Numbered from the stretch's first letter, positions 32,083-41,849 are shown. The stretch: 64,000 nt of DNA from Clostridia bacterium (GCA_017513195.1 JAFXGM010000041.1:121466-185465); one strand, 5' to 3'. The notes: generated by a model from the sequence alone, not told the origin. Program-made: numbers and translations.

Positions 32083-32136
32083 GTTTAGCAATAAAACCAA
32101 AACTCAACTTATTGGGTTCTCGTTTTACCGCTAAAC
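32083..32136 (-). promoter_or_regulatory. Long stem in the pnp leader
   Basis: On the minus strand GTTTAGCGGTAAAAC pairs with GTTTTATTGCTAAAC (15 bp with two G-U), and the loop can extend as AACCCAA/TTGAGTT with one mismatch. It lies 50 nt before the pnp start, resembling in position the RNase III-cleaved hairpin of enterobacterial pnp leaders. Confidence 0.65.
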
Positions 32137-32178
32137 AACAAAAAACCTCTTTAAATACTACTGCCATTTAACAAAATC

Positions 32179-32207
32179 AAACCGAGCAAATTTAGATTGC
32201 TCGGTTT
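32179..32207 (-). terminator. rpsO terminator
   Basis: AAACCGAGCAA and TTGCTCGGTTT around a 7-nt loop, 14 bp after the rpsO stop; the tail TTTGATTTTG is moderately U-rich, so read-through into pnp is plausible. Confidence 0.75.
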
Positions 32208-32220
32208 GTTTGTTACATAA

Positions 32221-32484
32221 TTACTTACGCAAGCCGAGCTTCTTAACGATAGCACGGTATCTTTCAATGTCTTTCTTCTGAAGGTATGCAAGAAGGTTTC
32301 TTCTGTGACCTACCATCTTAAGAAGACCGCGGCGTGAGTGGTGGTCCTTCTTGTGGATATCAAGGTGAGCGTTGAGCTCGTTGATACGGAAAGTAAGAAC
32401 TGCAATCTGAACTTCAGGAGAACCTGTGTCACCCTCGTGAACTGCGTACTCAGCCATAACCTGCTGTTTTTGTTCGTTAGTCAT
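32221..32484 (-). CDS. rpsO: 30S ribosomal protein S15
   Basis: This 87-residue protein matches S15 throughout: [20 protein letters not shown], the [20 protein letters not shown] segment that binds the 16S three-way junction, and [15 protein letters not shown] at 32484 follows AAAGGAG. A leader of about 110 nt with nested hairpins precedes it, a typical place for S15 feedback control. Confidence 0.98.
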   Translation of the reverse strand: MTNEQKQQVMAEYAVHEGDTGSPEVQIAVLTFRINELNAHLDIHKKDHHSRRGLLKMVGHRRNLLAYLQKKDIERYRAIVKKLGLRK

Positions 32485-32499
32485 TCTTTTTCACTCCTT

Positions 32500-32600
32500 T
32501 TTAATAATATTGTCCGCCATATTCCAAGCAAAAGGTCTTGAGCGTTCCAAATAATTGGCAGTCACCAAAAGCATAGAACATGGTACCTGACCATAGTCAG
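32500..32600 (-). promoter_or_regulatory. rpsO leader with nested hairpin
   Basis: On the minus strand ATGG-CTGAC-TATG-GTCAG-GTA-CCAT folds as a nested stem right after the predicted start, and CCAA/TTGG follows. S15 autoregulates through diverse leader structures; this is a candidate by position and fold only. Confidence 0.45.
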
Positions 32601-32607
32601 CCATAGC

Positions 32608-32636
32608 ATTATAGCACAAGTGTTGCAAAAAGTAAA
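32608..32636 (-). promoter_or_regulatory. rpsO promoter
   Basis: TTTACT, 17 nt and TATAAT on the minus strand, with TGC ahead of the -10. Confidence 0.65.
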
Positions 32637-32759
32637 GAGTTTTTTATTTTTGTTTTTTATGTTATTATTATTTACGGATAATTCACACTTTTCTTTCACA
32701 AATTTAATAAAATTATTATAGGCTTAAATCACAATCTTTCATTTAGAAAGGACTTTTTT

Positions 32760-34091
32760 ATGAACGAATTTGAAAATAACAACTATACGCCCGATAATGA
32801 AACCGGTAACAACGATTTCTACAGCAAAAAGGCTGACGATATCATTCAAGATGCGCCTTTGCATCAAGCACCGCCAACATATTCTACGGGCTATGAAAAC
32901 AATTTTTCACAAGATAATATTACCTCTCCCAAAAAGCCAAAACGCAACAGTAATGTTTTAACTATAATTATCGCTTGTGCTTTATCGGCGGTTATAGCGG
33001 CAGTTTTCAGCGCTGCAATAACCATAGGTTTGTCAAAAAATAAGCAGACCAATGCCACTAATAATCAAAGCAACACCAGCAGCAATATGTCAGTTCAGCA
33101 AAGCGTACCCAAAGACAACGTCAACATAACCATTGACGACACGTCGGCCTCGGTTGCCGAAGCCGTTGCTTTAAAATGCACAAATAGTGTTGTTGGCATC
33201 AATACCACACGGTCAATTTCAAGCTTTTTTGGCAGTACCGAACAGCAAGCCGGCGGTGGCTCGGGTGTTATTTATTCAGCCGACGGTTACATTATAACAA
33301 ACTATCACGTAATTGCAGATGCCGTTGGATCAAGCAGATCAAAAATTGATGTATTTATAGGCGACAGCAACTCTACGCCATATGGGGCAAGCGTTGTTGG
33401 TTATAATATTTCTTGCGACCTTGCAGTGCTTAAAATTGATGCATCGGGTCTTACCCCCATAGAACTTGGCAACAGCAATGATTTACGCGTAGGACAACAG
33501 GTTGTTACAATCGGTTCGCCAAGCGGTATTGAATTTATGGGTAGTGTAACAGCAGGTATTATAAGCGGTCTTGACCGCACGGTATCTACCAGCCCCGACC
33601 TAAAGCTTATTCAAACCGACGCCGCTATAAATCCCGGTAATTCGGGTGGCGCATTACTTGATTCCGAAGGCAAGCTTATTGGTATTAACAGTTCAAAAAT
33701 CGCCTCGGTAGAATATGAAGGTATGGGCTTTGCAATACCTATAGATATTGTAAAAGAAAAATGCGATAAAATCATTTCACAAAAAAGCGATTCGCACGCA
33801 TATTTGGGCGTCAGCATCAGTAGCACATACACAAGCGAAGTTCTGTCGTTCTATGGTTATCCATCGGGTGCCGTTGTATCAAGTGTTGCAAGTGGAAGCC
33901 CCGCATACAACTACGGCATTAAACGCGGTGACATAATTACAGAATTTAACGGAGTTGAAATTACCGAATACACTGTATTTTATGATGAACTCAATAACTG
34001 CAAGAGTGGTGACAAGGTAGATATTACAATATACCGCGAAGGTAGATATCGCACAATTAATCTTACACTAACATCCGACACCACAAACTAG
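32760..34091 (+). CDS. HtrA-like membrane-anchored serine protease
   Basis: This 443-residue S1C protease has a 65-residue cytoplasmic N-terminus, one helix (about 66-91), a Ser/Asn-rich linker, the trypsin-like domain with His183 (ITNYHVIAD), Asp220 (CDLAVLKID) and Ser295 (NPGNSGGALLD), and one PDZ domain (345-438, AYLGVSISS to the end). It would degrade or refold misfolded proteins outside the membrane. ATG follows AAAGGAC. Monocistronic with its own terminator. Confidence 0.95.
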   Translation: MNEFENNNYTPDNETGNNDFYSKKADDIIQDAPLHQAPPTYSTGYENNFSQDNITSPKKPKRNSNVLTIIIACALSAVIAAVFSAAITIGLSKNKQTNATNNQSNTSSNMSVQQSVPKDNVNITIDDTSASVAEAVALKCTNSVVGINTTRSISSFFGSTEQQAGGGSGVIYSADGYIITNYHVIADAVGSSRSKIDVFIGDSNSTPYGASVVGYNISCDLAVLKIDASGLTPIELGNSNDLRVGQQVVTIGSPSGIEFMGSVTAGIISGLDRTVSTSPDLKLIQTDAAINPGNSGGALLDSEGKLIGINSSKIASVEYEGMGFAIPIDIVKEKCDKIISQKSDSHAYLGVSISSTYTSEVLSFYGYPSGAVVSSVASGSPAYNYGIKRGDIITEFNGVEITEYTVFYDELNNCKSGDKVDITIYREGRYRTINLTLTSDTTN

Positions 34092-34096
34092 AATTA

Positions 34097-34132
34097 AAAT
34101 ACTCCTCTGAAAATTCAGAGGAGTATTTATTT
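34097..34132. terminator. Bidirectional terminator between htrA-like and GH95-like genes
   Basis: AAATACTCCTCTGAA and TTCAGAGGAGTATTT form a 15-bp inverted repeat between convergent genes, with T-rich flanks on the plus side. Confidence 0.8.
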
Positions 34133-36740
34133 ATTTGGGTAGATTTAAATTTATAGTTTCAAATAATAACTTATAACGTTCTTCTTCCAACATAGATGCC
34201 GGGTGCAATACCGCAAGTGCACCATCGGTAGCCGAATCGTATGCTGTATCTGCACAAATAATCTTATATGTAATACGAGCTTTATTATTTGCGCTATAAG
34301 CCTTATCTATAAAGTTATCTTCACCAATTTCAGCAACAAGGATATAATCACTATCATTTTCGCAGGCTCGGTAAATCGCATATTTGCCAGCACTGCCACT
34401 CCAATCAAGGTGTACACCATCGTCGCACCAACCAGCAGTAAAGTTTGTCGGTATTTCTCGCTTTGATACTGTTTTGAATCCATTTATTACATAGGTGTTA
34501 CCCTTTTTAGTATCAAAGGTAACAAAGAAACCGTCGTGCAAAAATTCAACGCCTTCACCATTACAGGTAACAGAAACATTGTCAAAGCCCTCATAACGCA
34601 GTTTTAAAATACCGCCTACTTCGGATTTGATTTTTAAATCTTGGATTTTACTGTTGTTATAGTCACAATCAACGGTAAAATTACCTCTGGCCTTCAAGCC
34701 CTTAAACGATATTTTTCCCCAAGTATCAGGTATTGCAGGCAATAAAGAAACATAACCTTCGTGGCTTTGAAGTACCATTTCTGTCATACCTGACGTTGCA
34801 CCAAAGTTACCGTCAATCTGGAAAGGCGGATGCACGTCCCAAAGATTTGGATATGTGCGTTCCTTTAGTAGATTTTGAAGTAACAAATAAGCGTGTGTGC
34901 CGTCGCCTACACGTGCCCACGCATTAAGGCGGTGAGCTAATGCCCAGCCAGAAGAGCGATCCCCTCGCATCTGCAACGTTAAGCGCGCCGCATCAAGCCA
35001 AGCCGGTGTACTGTGAGTTACGGTGTTGCCCGGTGTAAGCGCTACAAGCTGTGATATATGGCGGTGACGTGCCTCGCCTATTTCACCATAAAAATGCTCC
35101 TCGTCATACTCTTTTATCTGACCGCTATAACCTATCTGTACAGGACCGTAACCGTCAAGTTGTTGCTTTTCGGTATCAATAACATTGTCGGTTACACCTA
35201 AAATCTCGGCACATTTTAAATCGTCAATAGCATTTTCATATATAAACTGCTGGTCAAAACCGCAGCCTACGGTGTGCCAATACTGCTGCATTTTGTGCTG
35301 ATGCACCCAGCTGCCCGAAATAATCTGCTCGGGAGATGCAGAAAAACTGCACAAATATCTTCCATCGTAATTTTTAACGCACTTAGTCAAAAATTTAGAC
35401 ATTCCGTGAATTGCGGGATAAGAATACTCTTTCAGTACCTTTTCATCACGAGTAAAATCATAATAATCCCAGAACATTTTGCTGGTCATACCACCGGTGC
35501 CCGGACCCGAGTGGGTGTTTTTAGACATTCCGTCAATCTGATACATCCAAGCACCCGTGCCGATTATCCAACCACATTCGCCGTCACCCTCAACGTAGTT
35601 TTGAGGTGCTACGTCCTTAATCCAGTTTGAAGCATGTACTCCTGCCGCGTTTTGATAGTTTTTCCAATAATCAGCATATGCTTTAAAGCATTCGGCAAGG
35701 TTAGTGCTAAAGGCAGGCCAATAGTTCATTTGCACGTTTATATTATGCCAAAAGCCGCAGCTCCAAGGCGACTTATCATGTACTGTCCATACGCCTTGTA
35801 ACGACGCAGGTGGTGTGCCCTCACGCGAGCTTGATACAAGCAGATGCCTACCAAAAGCATAATAAACCTCTTCCAAATATAGCTCTTTATTTCCGGCTTT
35901 GTATGATTCTAGCATGCTTTCGGTGTCGCGTCCGTCGTCAATGCCACCCAAATCAAACTCTACTCTGTTTATTAAACTGCAATAATCTGCTGTGTGGCGA
36001 CTGTATAACGCGTCCCAACCGAGTAATACGGCATTTTCAAGACAGGCAACAACCTTATTGTGAGGGTCCTCACCCAAAGCCTTATGACAACCAGCCATAA
36101 ACACTTCAGGACACAGCTTATAAGACGTGTCAAGCGTATAAAAAAGTACCGCCTCACTTGCGTTTTTAACCGATAATTTATTATCATTTTCTATAACCTT
36201 ACCATCGGTAACAACGGCAAGTCTTGCTTCATAAATAAGTTCGCGTGAAGGTAGTGTACCACGCATAACGAGTGTATTATTTTCTACCGATATTTCACCC
36301 GTTCTGCCACCATCGTCTAAAGAACGCTCCCCAAGATACGGTATCAAAAGGCTTATATCAAAATCAACCGTGCCGTTTTGTGTGTTAATTTTATAGGCAA
36401 ACACCTTATCAGGATAACTTGTAAAGCACTTGCGATTAACACAAATGTCACCTACACAATATTTAGAATATGCAACGCCATTATCAAGCAATAGACCTCT
36501 TTCGTAATTGCTGACATCACTATGGTTAAAGTCTATAAAAACCTCGCCGAAATTTGAAACACCGCCGGTGCTATATGGGTTTGCAAAGGTGTTGGTTGTA
36601 AACTGTATACGCTCGGTATCGGCACCGCCAAAAACGCTTGCGCCAAAATAGCCGTTACCTATGGGCAAAGAATATTTTTCCCAACCCTCGTTACTACTTT
36701 CTGCGGGAGAAAAATATCGCATTATAAGACTTTTTTTCAT
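34131..36740 (-). CDS. GH95-like alpha-L-fucosidase/galactosidase
   Basis: This 869-residue glycosidase has an N-terminal beta domain opening WEKYSLPIGNGYFGASVFGG, then an (alpha/alpha)6 barrel. GH95 landmarks include GTPPASLQGVWTVHDKSPW, the Asn pair in WHNINVQMNYWP and DGNFGATSGMTEM with a catalytic-region Asp. A C-terminal beta region includes a fibronectin-like stretch near 760-840. There is no signal peptide, so it likely acts on imported oligosaccharides. With fucI at 61-63 kb it may release fucose, but galactoside activity also occurs in the family. ATG follows AAGGTG. Confidence 0.85.
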   Translation of the reverse strand: MKKSLIMRYFSPAESSNEGWEKYSLPIGNGYFGASVFGGADTERIQFTTNTFANPYSTGGVSNFGEVFIDFNHSDVSNYERGLLLDNGVAYSKYCVGDICVNRKCFTSYPDKVFAYKINTQNGTVDFDISLLIPYLGERSLDDGGRTGEISVENNTLVMRGTLPSRELIYEARLAVVTDGKVIENDNKLSVKNASEAVLFYTLDTSYKLCPEVFMAGCHKALGEDPHNKVVACLENAVLLGWDALYSRHTADYCSLINRVEFDLGGIDDGRDTESMLESYKAGNKELYLEEVYYAFGRHLLVSSSREGTPPASLQGVWTVHDKSPWSCGFWHNINVQMNYWPAFSTNLAECFKAYADYWKNYQNAAGVHASNWIKDVAPQNYVEGDGECGWIIGTGAWMYQIDGMSKNTHSGPGTGGMTSKMFWDYYDFTRDEKVLKEYSYPAIHGMSKFLTKCVKNYDGRYLCSFSASPEQIISGSWVHQHKMQQYWHTVGCGFDQQFIYENAIDDLKCAEILGVTDNVIDTEKQQLDGYGPVQIGYSGQIKEYDEEHFYGEIGEARHRHISQLVALTPGNTVTHSTPAWLDAARLTLQMRGDRSSGWALAHRLNAWARVGDGTHAYLLLQNLLKERTYPNLWDVHPPFQIDGNFGATSGMTEMVLQSHEGYVSLLPAIPDTWGKISFKGLKARGNFTVDCDYNNSKIQDLKIKSEVGGILKLRYEGFDNVSVTCNGEGVEFLHDGFFVTFDTKKGNTYVINGFKTVSKREIPTNFTAGWCDDGVHLDWSGSAGKYAIYRACENDSDYILVAEIGEDNFIDKAYSANNKARITYKIICADTAYDSATDGALAVLHPASMLEEERYKLLFETINLNLPK

Positions 36741-36768
36741 AAACGTGCACCTTCTTTTCTTTTGTTTT

Positions 36769-36797
36769 ATTATATAGCCTTAAATTACATTTTTCAA
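36769..36797 (-). promoter_or_regulatory. GH95-like gene promoter
   Basis: TTGAAA, 17 nt and TATAAT on the minus strand; it lies back to back with the GH106-like promoter, 11 bp apart. Confidence 0.65.
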
Positions 36798-36808
36798 TAC
36801 GCTTTTTG

Positions 36809-36838
36809 TTGACAGTATTTACCCGTATTTGATATAAT
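36809..36838 (+). promoter_or_regulatory. GH106-like gene promoter
   Basis: TTGACA, 18 nt and TATAAT, 28 bp before the start codon. Confidence 0.7.
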
Positions 36839-36866
36839 ATCTAAAATATCGTTGTGAGGTGCAGTT

Positions 36867-39791
36867 ATGTTTTATAAAAACCTTAAAAACCCACCAAATA
36901 AATACCGTCCCGCACCGTTTTGGTCGTGGAACGAAAAACTTGATGTAAATGAAACTGCCGCTCAGGTGCGTGAAATGGAAGAGGTCGGTATAGGCGGCTA
37001 TTTTATGCACGCGCGCGGCGGACTTCAAACCGAGTATATGTCGGACGAATGGTTTGATAACGTAAAGGCTACACTCCGTCAAGGTAAAAAGCTACAAATG
37101 CAGTCTTGGGGATATGATGAAAATGGTTGGCCCAGTGGCTTTGGCTCGGGGGCTGTCAACGGTCTCGGACTTAAATACCAACAAAAATACCTCCGTTGCG
37201 AAGAAACCGAGGCCCCAAAAGAGACCGATTGCACCATAACAAATCTTACGTACAACGGTAAAAACATTCACTTTTATTATGAAGTTAATCCTTTTTACGT
37301 TGATACGCTCGACGGCGAGGTAATATCTGAATTTATTCGCGTAACACACGAAGCATATAAAGAAAAGCTTGGGGACGAATTCACCGACATGGCAGGCTTT
37401 TTCACCGATGAGCCTCAAATTTCTCGTAACGGACTTCCCTGGTCTTTTATTTTAGAAAAAGAGTACAAAAAGGCTTACGGCGAAGAATTAGCACCAAAGC
37501 TTCTAGATTTGTTCTACGAAACCGAAACCTCAAGTGAAACCAAATATAACTTTTTTAAGCTTATAACCAATTTGTTTTCCGAAAACTATATGAACAACAT
37601 CTACAAATGGTGTAACGATAACGGTAGTGCACTTACGGGTCATCTTGTGCTCGAAGAAGGACTTCACGCTCAGTTAATCGCAAACGGTGCCTGTATGCCG
37701 CATTATGAATATATGACTGTGCCCGGCATGGACAATCTGGGCCGTGTGCTTAATCGTATTGAGTGCGAAATGCAGCTATCTTCTGTCGCTAATCAGCTTG
37801 GCAAAAAACAAATTTTATCGGAAACCTTTGCCGCTTGCGGTTGGAACGTTAGCTTTGAAGAACTGCTTTGGATATATGAGCACCAAATGGTGCACGGCAT
37901 AAATTACCTTTGTCAGCATCTTGAAGGCTATACCCTACGCGGCATCAGAAAGCGTGACTACCCCGCTACACTGTTTAAGCAGCAGCCTTGGTGGAACGAT
38001 TATCGCGTATTTAACGACAAGGTTAGCCGTATTGGTATGTTAATTGCTGAAGGCAAAATAGAGCACGAGATTTTGGTGCTTCACTCGGCCGACAGCGCGT
38101 GGGCAAACTATGATATAAAATCACCCGTTTATGCGTCACAGCTTTGTCGTGATATGGTTGACGTTATGAACCGACTTGAAAAAAATCAGTTACAATACCA
38201 TCTGGGCGACGCCACCATTATGGAGCGTCACGCAAAGGTAGAAAACGGCAAAATAGTTATCGGCACGCAAAGCTATTCGGTTGTAGTGGTTCCACCATCC
38301 GATTGCTTAGCAAGCAATACGGTAAAACTGCTTAAAGAATTTAAAACGCAGGGTGGTCTTGTAATTTTTGCAGGACGCATACCCACTATGATAAACGGTA
38401 AAACCAACGACGAAATAATTGAATTTTCAAAAAATTGCATCACCGTAGAAGCCGAAAATCTTGTAAATGCTATCCCTGCTTCTTTATGTAAAATTGAGCT
38501 TGCCTATGATGCGGATAAGCTTGAAAATCCAATTCTTACCGCCGTTCGTCGCTTTGACGAGCAAAAAATGACCATGTATTACCTTGTAAATCCGTGCAAC
38601 GTAAAGCACGATTTTACCGCTACCGTAAGGGGCGGTAGTGCCACAATATTTAATGCTGTAACGGGCGAAGAAGAAGCCGTTGAATTCGCAGTAAATGGCG
38701 ATAAATTAGATATTAAATCCACAATTTACGGTAACGGTTCGGTTGTTTTATTTGTTTATGACGATGCTGTAAAGCAACCCCTTAGCACAAACAAAGCCGA
38801 ATTAAAGCCGCTACTGTTTAGCGGAGAATGGCAAATAGAGTCTGACGATAATGCCATCACGCTTGATTACTGTGACGTTTATTTTGACGGCAAGCTGGCA
38901 TACGAAAATCTACCTGTAAACGACGTTCAGGAAAAGGCTCTCAGCTTCGAAAGAAAGGTAAATACAAAGCTTGTATTTAAGTTTAATGTAAAAGACTTGT
39001 CTTTCGGCAAGTGCGAGCTTGTAGTAGAAACGCCCGAAATTTTTGATATAACGGTAAACGGTAAGGCTATAAAAAAAGAGATAAACGGCTATTATTTTGA
39101 TGCTTCATTCAAGGTTATTGATATATTCAATTATGTCGTAGAAGGTCAAAACGAAATAACGCTTGAGTGTGATTTTGTTCAAAGTGAACAGGTTTATGAA
39201 AATGCAAAAAAATCGCTTATCTTTGAGTCCGAAAAAAATAAGCTTAGCTACGATATGGAAATTGAAGCCATGTATCTAAAAGGCGATTTTGCTGTTAAAA
39301 CCGACGAGGAATTTGAGGATCTTGATCGCAATGCTTTGCGCACAAACGGCAATTTCTATATAACAAAGGCTCCCGACACCTTAAATAGCGGAGATATTGT
39401 AAAACAGGGTTACCCCTTCTTTGCGGGTAGTATGAACTTTAAAAAGAAAATCACCCTTACCGCCGACGAATGCAAAAACCGCAGTATTAAATTCAGCCGT
39501 CTTGGCTCTACCGTAATTAAAGTAAAGGTGAACGGCAAGGACACTGACAAAATTATGTGGCAGCCTTATGAGGTGGATGTTTCAAAGCTCTTACACGAAG
39601 GTGAAAACGATATTGAAATCACTATAACCGGTAGCCTTAGAAATCTGCTTGGACCATTCCATTTAAGTGACGGCGAAAATTATTGGGTATGCCCCAACAG
39701 CTTTTTCCACGAATCGCCCATCTGGCGCAAAGGGCTTAACCCTAACTGGATAGACAGCTACTGCTTTGTAGAGTTTGGAATATTCTTTTAA
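36867..39791 (+). CDS. GH106-like (alpha-L-rhamnosidase-type) glycosidase
   Basis: This 974-residue protein begins NKYRPAPFWSWNEKLDVNET and continues with VGIGGYFMHARGG, LQMQSWGYDENGWPSG and AGFFTDEPQ, patterns of the Glyco_hydro_106 family, followed by a beta-sandwich C-terminal half (about 640-970). FFTDEPQ contains a plausible catalytic acid. No signal peptide is present, indicating a cytoplasmic enzyme. It is divergent from the GH95-like gene with adjoining promoters, so both may respond to the same glycan. Exact linkage specificity is unknown. Confidence 0.8.
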   Translation: MFYKNLKNPPNKYRPAPFWSWNEKLDVNETAAQVREMEEVGIGGYFMHARGGLQTEYMSDEWFDNVKATLRQGKKLQMQSWGYDENGWPSGFGSGAVNGLGLKYQQKYLRCEETEAPKETDCTITNLTYNGKNIHFYYEVNPFYVDTLDGEVISEFIRVTHEAYKEKLGDEFTDMAGFFTDEPQISRNGLPWSFILEKEYKKAYGEELAPKLLDLFYETETSSETKYNFFKLITNLFSENYMNNIYKWCNDNGSALTGHLVLEEGLHAQLIANGACMPHYEYMTVPGMDNLGRVLNRIECEMQLSSVANQLGKKQILSETFAACGWNVSFEELLWIYEHQMVHGINYLCQHLEGYTLRGIRKRDYPATLFKQQPWWNDYRVFNDKVSRIGMLIAEGKIEHEILVLHSADSAWANYDIKSPVYASQLCRDMVDVMNRLEKNQLQYHLGDATIMERHAKVENGKIVIGTQSYSVVVVPPSDCLASNTVKLLKEFKTQGGLVIFAGRIPTMINGKTNDEIIEFSKNCITVEAENLVNAIPASLCKIELAYDADKLENPILTAVRRFDEQKMTMYYLVNPCNVKHDFTATVRGGSATIFNAVTGEEEAVEFAVNGDKLDIKSTIYGNGSVVLFVYDDAVKQPLSTNKAELKPLLFSGEWQIESDDNAITLDYCDVYFDGKLAYENLPVNDVQEKALSFERKVNTKLVFKFNVKDLSFGKCELVVETPEIFDITVNGKAIKKEINGYYFDASFKVIDIFNYVVEGQNEITLECDFVQSEQVYENAKKSLIFESEKNKLSYDMEIEAMYLKGDFAVKTDEEFEDLDRNALRTNGNFYITKAPDTLNSGDIVKQGYPFFAGSMNFKKKITLTADECKNRSIKFSRLGSTVIKVKVNGKDTDKIMWQPYEVDVSKLLHEGENDIEITITGSLRNLLGPFHLSDGENYWVCPNSFFHESPIWRKGLNPNWIDSYCFVEFGIFF

Positions 39792-39830
39792 AACTGAAAG
39801 TTGAGAATTTTGATGTGCTGTGCACAAATA

Positions 39831-39864
39831 AAAAATCTCCGCAAATTTGCGGAGATTTTTTATT
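39831..39864. terminator. Bidirectional terminator between GH106-like gene and nagA
   Basis: AAAAATCTCCGC and GCGGAGATTTTT around AAATTT between convergent genes; flanking A and T runs serve both strands. Confidence 0.85.
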
Positions 39865-40995
39865 TTATATTACAATATCAACTATATCTAAATTTTCATC
39901 AAACACCGTAAAGCACGCATCATAGCCTGCATCAATTTTGCCCTTGGTTGTAAGTCCCATAACGGCCGCAGGTGTTTCGGTCATCATTTTAACCGCATCT
40001 GCTACGCTGCAACCTGCCTTTACTGCGGTTTTTAGCAGTATATCGCTTGTAGCAATACTACCTGCAAACGCGCTTCTGTCAAGCAGCTTTGCAACACCGT
40101 CTTCAATAACAAACGGTACGGGGCAATCACGATATTCCTTACCCTCTTCGCCTATACCTCCCGGCCTTAACGCGTCGGTTATAAGGCAGACACGGTCTGT
40201 ACCCTTTAGCTTGATTATCATTTTAAGCAAATCAAGTGGCAAATGGCAACCGTCGGCAATAGCCTCGACATACATATCGTCAAGCAAGTATGCGCTCTCA
40301 ACAATGCCCAAACGCCTAAAGCCTTGATGGCGTGTGATGGTAGAAGTGCAAGAATATAGATGTGTAATAAGGTGGTTACCGTCATTATACGCACGTAAAA
40401 CATCATCATATTCTGCCGATGAGTGAGCCGTTGCGGCAAGTATGCCCTTTTCTGTTATGTCCTTTAAAAAGGCATTATCCTTGTCCTTTTCGGGCGCATA
40501 GTCCCAACGGGCAATAACGTCGCTGTATTCTTCGAGCAGTGACTCGTATTCCTCGCGGTCTATATCACGCACAATACCCGGGGCTTGACCGCCGCACATT
40601 TCGAGTGCAAAATACGGCCCTTCAAGGTGAATGCCCGGTATCTCTAAAGCACAACTGTTTTTAACCTCGCGTGCGGTTTGAAGCGCGCGCACCATAGTAT
40701 CATAATCGGTGGCACTGATTGTTGGGTAAATAACGCGTGTGCCGTGAGCCGCGTGTGTTTCACAAGCCCTTTTAAAGGCTTCGGGTGTGGCGTCAATAAA
40801 CTCGTATCCCCCGCCGCCATGACAGTGGATTTCAATAAAACCGGGGGCAATGTAATTACCTCTTAGGTCTATCTTTTCACCGTTTACTGTTTCAGTAGGC
40901 TTTACGTCCACAATTTTATTACCATCAATAACTATATCATAGCCGCAAATTTCTTTACCACCCGATACAATTTTGCCGTTAGTTAATATCTTCAT
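39865..40995 (-). CDS. nagA: N-acetylglucosamine-6-phosphate deacetylase
   Basis: This 376-residue amidohydrolase has the metal-binding IEIHCHGGGG (HxH), the family loop ATPEAFKRACETHAAHGT, the metal ligands in HLEGPYF and TAHSSA, and the catalytic Asp in LITDALRPGG. It converts GlcNAc-6-P to GlcN-6-P plus acetate. It is the last gene of the AraC-linked operon and overlaps the upstream dehydrogenase by 4 bp. The NagB-like protein at the start of the operon would be the next step if it acts on GlcN-6-P. Confidence 0.93.
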   Translation of the reverse strand: MKILTNGKIVSGGKEICGYDIVIDGNKIVDVKPTETVNGEKIDLRGNYIAPGFIEIHCHGGGGYEFIDATPEAFKRACETHAAHGTRVIYPTISATDYDTMVRALQTAREVKNSCALEIPGIHLEGPYFALEMCGGQAPGIVRDIDREEYESLLEEYSDVIARWDYAPEKDKDNAFLKDITEKGILAATAHSSAEYDDVLRAYNDGNHLITHLYSCTSTITRHQGFRRLGIVESAYLLDDMYVEAIADGCHLPLDLLKMIIKLKGTDRVCLITDALRPGGIGEEGKEYRDCPVPFVIEDGVAKLLDRSAFAGSIATSDILLKTAVKAGCSVADAVKMMTETPAAVMGLTTKGKIDAGYDACFTVFDENLDIVDIVI

Positions 40996-41849
40996 TCTAC
41001 AATAATTTCTTTCTTTTCTTTGTATGAACGCTCTATTGCATCGAGTATTTTAACCGGATATACCAGATCGTCATAGCTGTCGTGCATTACGCCGTTTTTA
41101 ACCATCTCTACAAACTCGTCAAACTCATTAACGTATGTATAAGCAACGTTGTCGCAGAAGGTGTTATAGGTTTGGTTATCAAGGGTGTTAAGCGTTGCAG
41201 TGTATCTGAATTCGCCTGTGTAACAGCCGCAAACGTCAAATTCGCCCATATTAAATATAACGGTAAGGCGATTTTTCTTTTCATCGGGGCAATAAGCTAC
41301 AACCGATTTTACATTACGACCATAAATGGTAATAAGCATTTCAATAAGGTGCTGCGTGTAAAACCAGAAGCCGCCGTATGGATTATCCATATTAACGGGG
41401 CAACAAATATTACCGCTTGCAACCTTTTTTTCTTTTGCCATACGAGAAAGCGGTTTTAATTCATCAATAAACTTAAGACAAGAACCACCGCAAAGCAAAG
41501 TACCGTTATCTTTAGCGGTTTGAGCAAGTTCTTTTGCAAGCTCTAAATCAGCACAAAAAGGCTTATCAATAAAGCAAGGAATACCTGCCTTTACATAAGG
41601 CATTGCATATTTATAGTGATTGTTACCGTGACGGGCTGTTACTAAAATGCCGTCAACCTTGCCAACAAATTCGTCTGGTGATGAAGCCACATAGGTAGCG
41701 TAGCCTGCGTCAATAATGCGCTTAGTAGCGTCCTCTTCCTCGCTGTAAATACCAACGATTTCAATATCCTTATACTTTTCGTTTTCTTTTACCAATTTAC
41801 CAAAAGCATCGGCATGTGAATTTTCTACACCAAGAATTGCAATTTTCAT
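40992..41849 (-). CDS. Gfo/Idh/MocA-family oxidoreductase
   Basis: This 285-residue protein has an N-terminal Rossmann fold opening KIAILGVENSHADAFGKL, the FIDKPFCAD segment (equivalent of the EKP motif, here with Asp) and a shorter C-terminal domain. The start is the ATG at 41849 behind AGAGGAG; an in-frame reading from 41936 adds 29 residues with no ribosome-binding site. Substrate unknown, probably a sugar or sugar acid. It follows the second Gfo/Idh gene after a 126-bp gap with a hairpin. Confidence 0.82.
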   Translation of the reverse strand: MKIAILGVENSHADAFGKLVKENEKYKDIEIVGIYSEEEDATKRIIDAGYATYVASSPDEFVGKVDGILVTARHGNNHYKYAMPYVKAGIPCFIDKPFCADLELAKELAQTAKDNGTLLCGGSCLKFIDELKPLSRMAKEKKVASGNICCPVNMDNPYGGFWFYTQHLIEMLITIYGRNVKSVVAYCPDEKKNRLTVIFNMGEFDVCGCYTGEFRYTATLNTLDNQTYNTFCDNVAYTYVNEFDEFVEMVKNGVMHDSYDDLVYPVKILDAIERSYKEKKEIIVE

